Shown in pieces: positions 1-8,820 of a stretch of 64,000 nt of DNA. Location: assembly GCF_900640175.1 (NCBI RefSeq), contig NZ_CAAAJC010000001.1, positions 1 to 64,000 of the forward strand, in the 5' to 3' direction. Within the stretch, counting starts at the first letter, position 1. The number at the start of each line of letters is the position of its first letter. Under the pieces are notes generated by a model. It saw only the letters and a list, made by a program, of their open reading frames with translations, did not search any database and had not been told where the DNA came from. The position numbers and the translations under genes were made by a program. This DNA comes from Legionella sp. W10-070 (GTDB taxonomy: Bacteria > Pseudomonadota > Gammaproteobacteria > Legionellales > Legionellaceae).

Positions 1-1413
1 GATTTTCTAAGCTGCCTATTCGGCAGTGAACCGTTACGGACTTGGTAAGCAGCGGGTACACATTTTCTAAGCTGCCTATTCGGCAGTGAACAAATATCTT
101 GCTGCGCTTTCGCCAGTGCCAAATTTCTAAGCTGCCTATTCGGCAGTGAACGCGGTTTCTTCGAGCTGCTCTTCTTTTCGTATTTTCTAAGCTGCCTATT
201 CGGCAGTGAACTTAGTCCGCAAAACATGCCATCTACTTTTGTATTTCTAAGCTGCCTATTCGGCAGTGAACGTTGAAACGCGTATAGAGCCAAAAGATTT
301 GAATTTCTAAGCTGCCTATTCGGCAGTGAACGCGCTCGGTATCGTAAATAGTGGGAATCATCTTTTCTAAGCTGCCTATTCGGCAGTGAACGCCCACGGC
401 AGGCCCTTTAACTTGATGAAGATTTTCTAAGCTGCCTATTCGGCAGTGAACCGTTACGGACTTGGTAAGCAGCGGGTACACATTTTCTAAGCTGCCTATT
501 CGGCAGTGAACATGACTTCTCTGTCAACAAACTTTATTACATGTTTCTAAGCTGCCTATTCGGCAGTGAACTTTGCAGCTCCATTACCAAGCGCTCCTGT
601 TGCTTTCTAAGCTGCCTATTCGGCAGTGAACTTAGCTGGCAGGCTTAAACGAATTATTGAAGATTTCTAAGCTGCCTATTCGGCAGTGAACGCCGGTTCT
701 TTCATAAAGTTATCACGCAGCGATTTCTAAGCTGCCTATTCGGCAGTGAACCCTTTACTATGCTCCTCTGCATGCGGCCAATATTTCTAAGCTGCCTATT
801 CGGCAGTGAACATGAAGAAACTTGTGCTTGCAGTTGCCTGGAATTTCTAAGCTGCCTATTCGGCAGTGAACGCTGCCGCTATGCGTTCATCATCACTGGT
901 AAAATTTCTAAGCTGCCTATTCGGCAGTGAACAAAGCGCCAGTTATTTTGAGCAAGAACCGCAGGTTTCTAAGCTGCCTATTCGGCAGTGAACCATTTCA
1001 TCCAAGTATGGCTCATCAGTCGCACTTTCTAAGCTGCCTATTCGGCAGTGAACTAACAACCCCACCTAATTTAAATCCGGAGGGATTTCTAAGCTGCCTA
1101 TTCGGCAGTGAACATTGTGAGGTAGCTAAAGAAGTTCTTGCGAATTTTCTAAGCTGCCTATTCGGCAGTGAACGTTTTTAGCCCGCAAAACATGCCGTCA
1201 ACTTTTTTCTAAGCTGCCTATTCGGCAGTGAACATTATGCTGCCTCAAAAGCAATGGCTGAACAATTTCTAAGCTGCCTATTCGGCAGTGAACTCATGTT
1301 CTTGGTGTATTCAGCCAGCATGTCATTTCTAAGCTGCCTATTCGGCAGTGAACTACTCTTTATCCAGCGACATTGATTTTAAATATTTCTAAGCTGCCTA
1401 TTCGGCAGTGAAC
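1..1413 (-). CRISPR. Type I-F CRISPR array (24 repeats, 23 complete spacers; continues beyond left edge)
   Basis: Twenty-four identical 28-bp repeats occur, the first at 4-31 and the last at 1386-1413. On the minus strand the repeat begins GTTCACTGCCGAATAGGCAG and ends CTTAGAAA, which matches the type I-F (Cas6f-processed) consensus and folds as a CTGCCG/CGGCAG hairpin. Spacers are 32 nt except those at 872-904 and 933-965, which are 33 nt. Transcription is inferred to run right to left from the A+T-rich leader at 1414-1608, so spacers near 1385 are the youngest. Bases 1-3 are the end of a further spacer, so the distal end lies outside the window. No repeat in the window is degenerate. The spacer at 32-63 recurs at 452-483, and the spacers at 212-243 and 1174-1205 are diverged relatives. 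Confidence 0.98.
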
Positions 1414-1608
1414 TGTAATATAAACCATAAAAAAATAGTTACAACAAAAAGTTAGCTGAAAAACATCAATTTATCCAATGTTTTACAGCCAACTTATAAC
1501 CATTTGATTTTATAACAAATTTTTAAAGAGCTAAAATTATTGGTAGTTAGATCGGAAACCTCTTTTAAAGTCTCTATTGAATTCAACAGACTTGTCATGC
1601 TCTCTTAT
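1414..1608 (-). promoter_or_regulatory. CRISPR leader between cas6f and the array
   Basis: This 195-bp A+T-rich stretch lies between the stop codon of cas6f and the first (leader-proximal) repeat, where a type I-F leader is expected. It holds no gene. On the minus strand a weak promoter-like pair (TTGTAA, 16 bp, TATATT) sits immediately before the repeat, but its start point would fall inside the repeat, so the real promoter may be elsewhere. I saw no convincing IHF site by eye. Confidence 0.7.
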
Positions 1609-2163
1609 TTAATCAAACCAAGGAACAGTAGCGGTTTTGGATAAGCCGAACAGATCAAACTTACCAGGAGTTGGCTCGTCGAGTAATTCGCCAAACTCAA
1701 TATAGCGTCGGTGCCTTTGCCCGTTTGATCCGCTCACCAAATCAATATAAGGGCTATCCAGACCTTTGGAAAACATCTTTGCCTTGTATTGCCTGATTTC
1801 ACCTTCCGTCATAGAGCTACGTTTAATTAACCGCCTCAATTTTGATTGACTCATTGTTGGTTGTTTACGTGAAACCATACGAAATTTAGCGTAGGCAGGT
1901 ACTGGCAAAAACGGACTTACCATACAATAACCACTCATACCGCCTATCCAGTTCAAATTCTGCAAATCCTGCAAAGCTTCTTTTTTACCATGAAGACGCA
2001 GAAGATTTCCTAACGTAATCTTTTGTTTTGGAAAACTAACCCCAATAGACGTTGAACGAAGATCATACAATGCCTTGTGTAGCTTGCTGTAAAGAGCATT
2101 CATTAGCACGTGCGTTGGAAATTCCGGATCGGGAAGAATAGATATATCTAAATAATAATCCAT
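1609..2163 (-). CDS. cas6f: Cas6f (Csy4) pre-crRNA endoribonuclease
   Basis: A 184-residue protein next to the array, the usual place and size of Cas6f/Csy4. This enzyme cuts each repeat below its hairpin and stays bound to the 3' handle of the crRNA in the Csy surveillance complex. A histidine lies at residue 29 (KLHKAL), the position of the catalytic His of the Pseudomonas enzyme. A basic segment (KLRRLIKR, near residues 108-115) fits the arginine-rich helix that grips the hairpin. It follows csy3 by only 6 bp and is the last gene of the cas operon before the leader. Function is assigned from locus position, length and these motifs. Confidence 0.93.
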   Translation of the reverse strand: MDYYLDISILPDPEFPTHVLMNALYSKLHKALYDLRSTSIGVSFPKQKITLGNLLRLHGKKEALQDLQNLNWIGGMSGYCMVSPFLPVPAYAKFRMVSRKQPTMSQSKLRRLIKRSSMTEGEIRQYKAKMFSKGLDSPYIDLVSGSNGQRHRRYIEFGELLDEPTPGKFDLFGLSKTATVPWFD

Positions 2164-2169
2164 AACCTT

Positions 2170-3198
2170 CTACTTATCGCTTCCACCAAAAACACCACCA
2201 CGCACTAAAACAGCCATCATATAGTGCTCATCTTCAATGCGAGATAACTCACCACCACGCGCCCAAGTATCAAAAAAAGTATAGAAATCCTGCTTGTCTG
2301 CCGGGGTTCTAAAAGCTTTTCCCAGGTTAGTGACAGCACCGTATGGCTCAATTGCGATTGGTCCAGCGGAAACTACCGGATCACTGAATTCAGGGTACCA
2401 GGTGTCTATTGTACGAAGCGCATTACCGATTTTTTGCGAGTGCATAGCTGCAATACCATCAGCTGCGTAGAGTATTTTACTTTTTTCTTCTTTTCCTTTA
2501 TTAAATACCATTTCTTCACTGGGATAAACGTCCTGGGCTTTACCAACTTTGGCGTAACAGGTGATTTCAAGCATTAAAAAGTCGTTGTCGCTTGCTAATG
2601 CAAAAGCAATACGTTCTGCCAGACTGCCAACTTCATCTGTAGTCGTTTCCAAGTCACGGGGATTGAAGTCGAGCGCATTAAAGTTCCAACTTTGCTCTGC
2701 ACCTTTATTTAAAGCTTTGACCTCCACTTGAATATTTTCAGCACCAAAACGATTGCGCCATAAGAATCGGGCATTGGCAATATTCAGTGCATAGCGTTTT
2801 GCCAGCTCCTTCATACCCTTTGTTTCAATATAGTTACTTACAGCCTGCTGGTAGCTTTGTTTAAAAACAGCATTGTTACAGGCAGAGGGGTGTTTTAATC
2901 CACCTAATACCTTAAGCGTAAAATACAGTTTAAGTGTGTCCTCTTCTGAAGCCAATGAACAAGCATCAACGGTTTGAGGATTGGGTTTCTCGATTTCATT
3001 ATTGAGTGCAGCAGGGTCTTTTTGCAGCGCCGGTTTGAGTCGATTTGAAATCGTCCCCCGCACAGATTTTTCATTTAATCGAAGCGGGGTGGCTTTATCC
3101 TTGTTTTCCCACTCGCAGCCATACATATAACCATCCGATGGTACCAATTTTTTTTCAAACGCCAACACTGAGGCTATGTGTTCTTTTTTAGTCATCAT
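2170..3198 (-). CDS. csy3: Csy3 (Cas7f) crRNA-backbone subunit of the type I-F complex
   Basis: A 342-residue protein, the normal Csy3 length. Csy3 polymerises along the spacer part of the crRNA to form the helical backbone of the Csy complex. The internal segment WRNRFGAENIQVEV and the preceding YALNIANARFLWRN are typical of the Cas7f family. It sits between csy2 (12 bp upstream) and cas6f (6 bp downstream) in a compact minus-strand operon. A good ribosome-binding site (AGGAGAAC, read on the minus strand) precedes the ATG at 3198. Nothing suggests truncation. Confidence 0.93.
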   Translation of the reverse strand: MMTKKEHIASVLAFEKKLVPSDGYMYGCEWENKDKATPLRLNEKSVRGTISNRLKPALQKDPAALNNEIEKPNPQTVDACSLASEEDTLKLYFTLKVLGGLKHPSACNNAVFKQSYQQAVSNYIETKGMKELAKRYALNIANARFLWRNRFGAENIQVEVKALNKGAEQSWNFNALDFNPRDLETTTDEVGSLAERIAFALASDNDFLMLEITCYAKVGKAQDVYPSEEMVFNKGKEEKSKILYAADGIAAMHSQKIGNALRTIDTWYPEFSDPVVSAGPIAIEPYGAVTNLGKAFRTPADKQDFYTFFDTWARGGELSRIEDEHYMMAVLVRGGVFGGSDK

Positions 3199-3210
3199 TG
3201 TTCTCCTAAA

Positions 3211-4152
3211 TTAATAGTCTTCATTACTTGTTTCAGATATAAATTTTTGTTGAATACAAAGGTACAGATTGTTTTCGAGCTCTATGCGGTAGCGCCAAAG
3301 TAAATCTTCGGGTGATTCCAAACGATAAGGCATTTTAAACTCGCCAAGCGTCACAAGGCTTTCAGCAAAGCGATGAGGAGTACCTGGATCACGCTGATTA
3401 ATCGCTGTTCCTAATTCACTAATCCCATGAAATCCTGTAGCAATAGGCACAATCCAGCCTGTTTGGCCATCAGGCCCCGTTGGTTTTCTCCTGCGTTGCC
3501 AACTCACACGTTCCTGCCCGTTAACAATGTCTTTGGTGCAACTGTGATGCACAGCCACATAATCCAGCATTGCCTCCATGGCATCCTGGCCTTGCTCCAT
3601 GGCTGCCCGCATTAAATCTCTTCGCTCAATTAAGGCATAACCCGGCATTAATTTTCGCTTTGCCTTCTGAAAATCCCGAAGGATTTCCGGTTCCTTACAG
3701 TTGAGAATATCTCCACCAGCCAGTTTCATATTACCGAGCATTAATTGATATACTCGTTCCAACATCAGCTGCTCATCCTGTGCCTCAATGCCTGAGTACT
3801 CAACAATAAGACTGACTTCCAGATGGCAGCGAGCTTCTTCAATAAATGACGGTCGAACAGCGTTACCTTTGGGCTTGCCTTTTTCGGAGTTTGGCTCCAA
3901 GGGGTTTCCGGTTCCAATAATGGAGTGCACAAAATCACCACGCCCTTTGTAGGTTTGCAAATCAAAGCGATGCACGACGACACCAACTGCAGAAAATATC
4001 ACCGTCATATTGTATGTTTGCAATTTGCGTTGCAAAGCATGTACAGCACCCAGCCAAGCTGTCATGGCAGGAAAACCAATGGTAAAGGGGCTAGATAATG
4101 CATTGGCGTTTTGAACTTGAATACGGGGCAATAAAATCAGGTTATTACTCAT
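3211..4152 (-). CDS. csy2: Csy2 (Cas5f) subunit of the type I-F complex
   Basis: A 313-residue protein in the csy2 position, overlapping the end of csy1 by 4 bp (ATGA), which implies translational coupling. Csy2 pairs with Csy1 at the 5' handle of the crRNA and forms the tail that helps read the PAM. The N-terminal LLPRIQVQNANALSSPFTIG and the FPAMTAWLGAVHAL segment are characteristic of Csy2. Length is normal and no frameshift is apparent. Assignment rests on these motifs and on synteny with the rest of the locus. Confidence 0.92.
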   Translation of the reverse strand: MSNNLILLPRIQVQNANALSSPFTIGFPAMTAWLGAVHALQRKLQTYNMTVIFSAVGVVVHRFDLQTYKGRGDFVHSIIGTGNPLEPNSEKGKPKGNAVRPSFIEEARCHLEVSLIVEYSGIEAQDEQLMLERVYQLMLGNMKLAGGDILNCKEPEILRDFQKAKRKLMPGYALIERRDLMRAAMEQGQDAMEAMLDYVAVHHSCTKDIVNGQERVSWQRRRKPTGPDGQTGWIVPIATGFHGISELGTAINQRDPGTPHRFAESLVTLGEFKMPYRLESPEDLLWRYRIELENNLYLCIQQKFISETSNEDY

Positions 4153-5432
4153 CTCAATATCTCCCTGTATTCATTGACAAAGTCTTTGATATAGCGGCGC
4201 TCCGCTTCACCTAACATAATGGGATGTTTGATGCTGTTTTTATATGCGCTGTTTATCCAAAAGGCAATTTGCGTGCACAGTGTTTCGAGCCATTCGTCTC
4301 GTTTGGCTCTTTCCTCTATATATTGCTCACACAGCCATATTTTTTGCCAGTCTGGCAGTCTGCTGGATTCTGACCAAAATTGATCTATAGATACCTCACG
4401 TAAGGCCATCATTTTCTGCAAAATCATATCCAGAATATCTCCAAGGCAACGATCCCTCCCCTTGCGGATTTTATCTAACGATATTTTCCCATCACGTTCG
4501 ATTTTGAAAATATTGTCGAGCCGCTCAAGAATTTCCTTGCAATCACGATAACGAAGGCTTTGGACAAAAAAATCTTTGGTGGGGAATTTAATTTCATGTT
4601 GCTCAAGCAACGGCGGAGCAGATAATAATAAATATGCCTTCCCATGGTATTGATTGTTTAGCCAACTGACATTCCATGGTTTTTTTCCACCATATCCGAT
4701 CGTGGTTATATCATAAATTTCGCTATAACCAGAGTCAGAATAAATATTGTCCCGGCGTAACTCCCGTCCTCTTTGAACTGTCTCTGAAAACCGCAATGCG
4801 TCAATCCTCTCACGCAATTCAAAAACCATACCCGAGTTACTTAAGATGGATAATTGGTGGTAATCGCTACCCACTGGAAAATAGATTTGTTTAATTTTAG
4901 AACTAGAAACTGCTTTGCTTGAACTGCTAATTAAAGTCAAAAAGCCCTCTCTCAATTCTTTATAACTTTTCGATTTAATAGCTAGTGTTGACTTTGCCAC
5001 TTCTGAATTACTTAATAGGTGATCCATTAAAGTTAATCCATCAGAAAGCTCAGTATAAAGAAACTCTTCTACATCAAGTTCCCCAGCATTACCCAACGAG
5101 TCTCTTTTTAGGTTATCTACATTACCTGATTTGAGATAGCCATCAATACTCCTTACTCCTTGGTAAACAATAGGAGTCACGTAAGTAAAATTCTTTTTAT
5201 TTTTTTTACTTACGCCAGTGCTGGGATGACTAAATTTACTTGGATGCGTGCTGACCGCTCTACTCGATATTCTATTTGCTGCCTTGGGAAGCCAATTTTC
5301 AAGTGAAAATATCTCTTCGCATTCTCTTTCAATCTTTCTGATTTCATCCTCAATCATATGGGGCTTTAGGTTCTTTTTAAGCCACTCATCTTTTCGTTCG
5401 GAAAAAAAAGCTACAATTGCTGGATCAAGCAT
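4149..5432 (-). CDS. csy1: Csy1 (Cas8f) large subunit of the type I-F complex
   Basis: A 427-residue protein in the csy1 position. Csy1 is the most divergent subunit of the family and contributes to PAM recognition and binding of the crRNA 5' handle. N-terminal features seen here are a short Lys/Glu-rich helix and THPSKFSHPS followed by a basic KKNKKNF stretch, then Y-x-SGNVDNLKRDSLGNA, all typical of Csy1. The GYGGKKPWNVSWLNNQYHG segment is a family hallmark. The gene overlaps the end of cas2-3 by 8 bp and overlaps csy2 by 4 bp. It appears intact. Confidence 0.9.
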   Translation of the reverse strand: MLDPAIVAFFSERKDEWLKKNLKPHMIEDEIRKIERECEEIFSLENWLPKAANRISSRAVSTHPSKFSHPSTGVSKKNKKNFTYVTPIVYQGVRSIDGYLKSGNVDNLKRDSLGNAGELDVEEFLYTELSDGLTLMDHLLSNSEVAKSTLAIKSKSYKELREGFLTLISSSSKAVSSSKIKQIYFPVGSDYHQLSILSNSGMVFELRERIDALRFSETVQRGRELRRDNIYSDSGYSEIYDITTIGYGGKKPWNVSWLNNQYHGKAYLLLSAPPLLEQHEIKFPTKDFFVQSLRYRDCKEILERLDNIFKIERDGKISLDKIRKGRDRCLGDILDMILQKMMALREVSIDQFWSESSRLPDWQKIWLCEQYIEERAKRDEWLETLCTQIAFWINSAYKNSIKHPIMLGEAERRYIKDFVNEYREILR

Positions 5433-8400
5433 GGTTGCTCTCCTTTTTATATAAGCCTAATTGGTCGTTGTATTCATATTCTGTGTTGATGCCATATGGA
5501 TAAACATCCAAACTGATTTCACCAAAATAGATAGAGGCTTTGCTCAAAGACATTTCGTAGATCTCACTTTGCTCCAGCAACAACTGGAAATAATCACGCT
5601 GCATCCAGAGTCGCTCAGCCTGCTCTACTGCTAGCGTCAAAGTTGTGATTTGGTAGGCATCGTCCTGGCGGGCGAATTCACCTGTATTGACGTAACTAAA
5701 ATTTCCCCTGGTATCACGTTCTGTAAACCATGATTCGCCACTTTCATTGGCTACCCGGTATAGCTGTGTGCTTTTTGTGCTTTGGCGAAAACGATTGAGG
5801 TATTGTGGTAATGCCGTTAGATACCAGTACCATTGAACATAACCTTGTAAGGTTTCCGGACCTTTTCCTTTGTAATAAGTGAGTAAACTATCTATTACTG
5901 CATGCTCCAGTAAAGCCATAGGGGTTTTGCTACCTTCTGGCCGTTCCTGAATTCGTGGAATGGAATCAAGCCGGGCCTTTATCAAACTATTATCAACTAC
6001 TTTAAAAAGATCATGGCTTTTAAGGCAATCGTCTTTTTCGTTACTTAACCGGTTTGTTTGGCGTTTTCGTGGATCGGGTTCATAGCCTGGAAAATAGAAG
6101 CGAGGCTTTCTTTCCGCATCTCCGTATTTAATTGTTCTCCAGTTATATTGCAGAATAGCAATATTGGGATATTCAACCTTATCCTCACGATGCCGCATGA
6201 CCCGTCCAGCCAATTGAATAATGGATCGATACGAAGAAGGCTCAATAACGGCCCAATCAAAATCATGGTCACGGCCAACCTCTTCAACGGGTGTAGCTAC
6301 CAAAATAAACAGCAAATTCATAACCTGGGGCTGGTTAACGGCAATTGTATCGAGATGCCTGCGAATCGTTTGATCATAAAAGGCCTGTGGCTGCTCACCC
6401 CTTTTTTCTTTCCGCTTTAACACCTTATCCAGATGCTTTTCCTGCTCATGACGTAACAACAGTACTTGTCTGCTGTGATAAGCCATGATTCTCGCTTCGC
6501 TATGCTCAGGCCATTCATAATTTAATAAATACCTGGTAAGTTGAACGCAGGGTTGTATATTGGCGATGCGTACAACCCCAAAGGAAACTTTTAAACCTGT
6601 TTTTTTATCTACTGTGTTATTTAGCTTATGCATGTCCAGAACCGTTTGAATTATTCGGTGAAACCAGGCCTCTTTTTTGCTCTTAACCACTGGTTCATCG
6701 CTTCTGTTCATAGCTTCTTCACAATTAATGACCATCGCTTTGCGTTTTGCCGGTTGCTTGACTAAATGTTTTACTCGTCTGTCGATATACTTGTCATGAA
6801 TTCTTCGAAACTCCTTTGTTGCATGCTCTTGCATGCCCATTTCTTCAACCTGTGTTGAGAACTCATCAATCCATGCACATCCGACCATAGGATTGGCATT
6901 ACGAGTTTTACAGTAGAGTAACCATCCTTCGCGGTAAGCATTGAAATAACCCTCGGCCATTGCGGGTGGAATAGTGGCCGAAGAAATCATCACCTTGCGC
7001 CCCAGCATACCTGCCAGGTGAATCAGACGACCGATGGCGATTAAGTCACTGCCGATGAAGTCATCCACTTCATCAATGACCAAATCAGACGATAGCAAAC
7101 GCAGGGCGGGCAGAATGTATCGTCCGCCACGAGTAGTTTCCGTTGCAGCAATTATGTGATCAATGGTGCAAACCAGAACAGGCGCATAAAGCAGCTGCCT
7201 GTCTTTGTATTTCTTTAAGATAGTAGTTAAACCTTCCTCAGGCAGTTCACCCTGATAAACGATTTCATCAGAATCTGCCAACAGAGTTTCAATTGACTCA
7301 GAACCTTGCCCTACTTGCTCCTCTATCTGATCCTGTTTGTTCTGATAATGTAAGTCAGCAATGGCTTTAGAGCCTATCAATACAGCAAGATCAGTACCAT
7401 CGCTTTTTTTGAATATGCGTTCGCGGTACTCATCTCCAGTTTGCAATGTCAGTGTGCGTAAACCAAGGGCTAGGACATAGCGGAGACTATCACCATCGTC
7501 TGAAAGTGCCATCATAACTTTGGCGTTGGCAAATGTTTTACCGCAACCAGTACTTGCTATATTCACGGCAAAAAAGCCTTTTCGCGAGTCATTACAGGCT
7601 TTGCGCCAATCGCGCACTTTTTTAGCAGCAGTATCCTGCCAGGCGAAGGGCTTCGGACTTTTACGTTTTAATTCAGCGGTATTAAAGCTAGACTCCAGAC
7701 CGTTTTCGATAACAGGTAATTTTCCTACGACATTTTTGGCATTTTCGTAAACGCCCACCAAGTGCTGATCCAGAGCTTGCTTTGGTGATTTGTCTTTCTG
7801 GGTATTGGCAATCATCTCAGTGGCATGCGGCCAGTTTCGGGTTTCGCCAATATCCAAAGATGAAAAGTAATGATCCCCTAACATTAAAGACAAACGAGCG
7901 TGGTGCAACAATACCCGATAACTGCCATTGTTGATGGCTTGAGAAATAACATCTTGTAAATCTAATAACTTGCTTGCCCACCGCTTGAGTTGCGACAACC
8001 ATTTAGTACAGTTGCTTAACATTCCATATGGGAATTCCAAACAAAGCTCCAGTTCATCAATGGTCTTATTTTCATATCCCCAGCTTTTGTCGATGAGCTT
8101 CAGTAATCCATCAAGGCTGGAACATGGACTTCCCTTAGGCAAGTTATTGGGATTAACAGGTAATTTGTGATGACTAACAATCAACCAGGAAATTAATTTG
8201 GCGATATTCGGTAAATCAGCCAACGATTTTTCCCAGTTGTCGCGAAGTACTGCTTTAATAGCATTTTCATCAATTGTTCCATCTTTTAGTGTTTTCAACC
8301 AATCGCTGTCTGAATTGGGATTATCAGTATTTAGGATCAATGCTTTGAGCAATAGACAGGATACCCATTCGTGCCGTAATCTGTCTGATTGGATACCCTT

Positions 8401-8820
8401 ATAATTTTTGCCTAATTTTTGCTGGAAACGAGCATTGGCTTTACCCCAGTCATGCAGTAAGGCTGCCAGACAGGTCAGCGCTCGAATGACGGGGAGTAAC
8501 TGCCAATCCAGCAGATCATCTCGGTAAACCTGATTTTTAGATGTACTGTTTACCGCTACTCTACCTTCGCGATTAAACTTATTCTTATTCCCCACAACCC
8601 AAACCAACTCCGTTCTCAATCTTGATCGAATCCAGTGGCAACTCACTGCTGTATTTTTACTGGCTGTCTTGCACAGCAGCTTCTTAACAGCGAATAAACC
8701 TTCCTGGGTGATTGCGGTTTGCCAGGTATTATCGCCGATGCGGTCAGCAAAAGCATCCAGAACACGACGGGTTCTGGCCAGCGCTTTTTTCTCGCACTGG
8801 GAAACAAAGACAACCATCAT
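5425..8820 (-). CDS. cas3: Cas2-Cas3 fusion: helicase-nuclease of type I-F interference with fused Cas2
   Basis: A 1131-residue protein with the fused architecture that defines type I-F. Roughly residues 1-90 are a Cas2-like domain (MMVVFVSQCEKKALARTRRV). The HD nuclease follows, with LLHDWGKANARFQ near residue 140. The superfamily 2 helicase has a Walker A (STGCGKTFANA, near residue 430), a Walker B of the DEVD type (VIDEVDDF), SAT (ISSATIPP), and motif VI (QLAGRVMRHR). Cas3 degrades target DNA after recruitment by the Csy complex; with Cas1 the fused Cas2 also serves spacer acquisition. All catalytic motifs looked for are present, so the nuclease-helicase should be active. Start overlaps the cas1 stop by 4 bp. 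Confidence 0.95.
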   Translation of the reverse strand: MMVVFVSQCEKKALARTRRVLDAFADRIGDNTWQTAITQEGLFAVKKLLCKTASKNTAVSCHWIRSRLRTELVWVVGNKNKFNREGRVAVNSTSKNQVYRDDLLDWQLLPVIRALTCLAALLHDWGKANARFQQKLGKNYKGIQSDRLRHEWVSCLLLKALILNTDNPNSDSDWLKTLKDGTIDENAIKAVLRDNWEKSLADLPNIAKLISWLIVSHHKLPVNPNNLPKGSPCSSLDGLLKLIDKSWGYENKTIDELELCLEFPYGMLSNCTKWLSQLKRWASKLLDLQDVISQAINNGSYRVLLHHARLSLMLGDHYFSSLDIGETRNWPHATEMIANTQKDKSPKQALDQHLVGVYENAKNVVGKLPVIENGLESSFNTAELKRKSPKPFAWQDTAAKKVRDWRKACNDSRKGFFAVNIASTGCGKTFANAKVMMALSDDGDSLRYVLALGLRTLTLQTGDEYRERIFKKSDGTDLAVLIGSKAIADLHYQNKQDQIEEQVGQGSESIETLLADSDEIVYQGELPEEGLTTILKKYKDRQLLYAPVLVCTIDHIIAATETTRGGRYILPALRLLSSDLVIDEVDDFIGSDLIAIGRLIHLAGMLGRKVMISSATIPPAMAEGYFNAYREGWLLYCKTRNANPMVGCAWIDEFSTQVEEMGMQEHATKEFRRIHDKYIDRRVKHLVKQPAKRKAMVINCEEAMNRSDEPVVKSKKEAWFHRIIQTVLDMHKLNNTVDKKTGLKVSFGVVRIANIQPCVQLTRYLLNYEWPEHSEARIMAYHSRQVLLLRHEQEKHLDKVLKRKEKRGEQPQAFYDQTIRRHLDTIAVNQPQVMNLLFILVATPVEEVGRDHDFDWAVIEPSSYRSIIQLAGRVMRHREDKVEYPNIAILQYNWRTIKYGDAERKPRFYFPGYEPDPRKRQTNRLSNEKDDCLKSHDLFKVVDNSLIKARLDSIPRIQERPEGSKTPMALLEHAVIDSLLTYYKGKGPETLQGYVQWYWYLTALPQYLNRFRQSTKSTQLYRVANESGESWFTERDTRGNFSYVNTGEFARQDDAYQITTLTLAVEQAERLWMQRDYFQLLLEQSEIYEMSLSKASIYFGEISLDVYPYGINTEYEYNDQLGLYKKESNHA

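Noticed and set aside
233-1181. Repetitive open frames inside the CRISPR array (repeated HCRIGSLE or FLSCLFGSE peptides).
   Set aside because: They are translations of the CRISPR repeat and spacers, with a 60-bp period that keeps the frame by chance.
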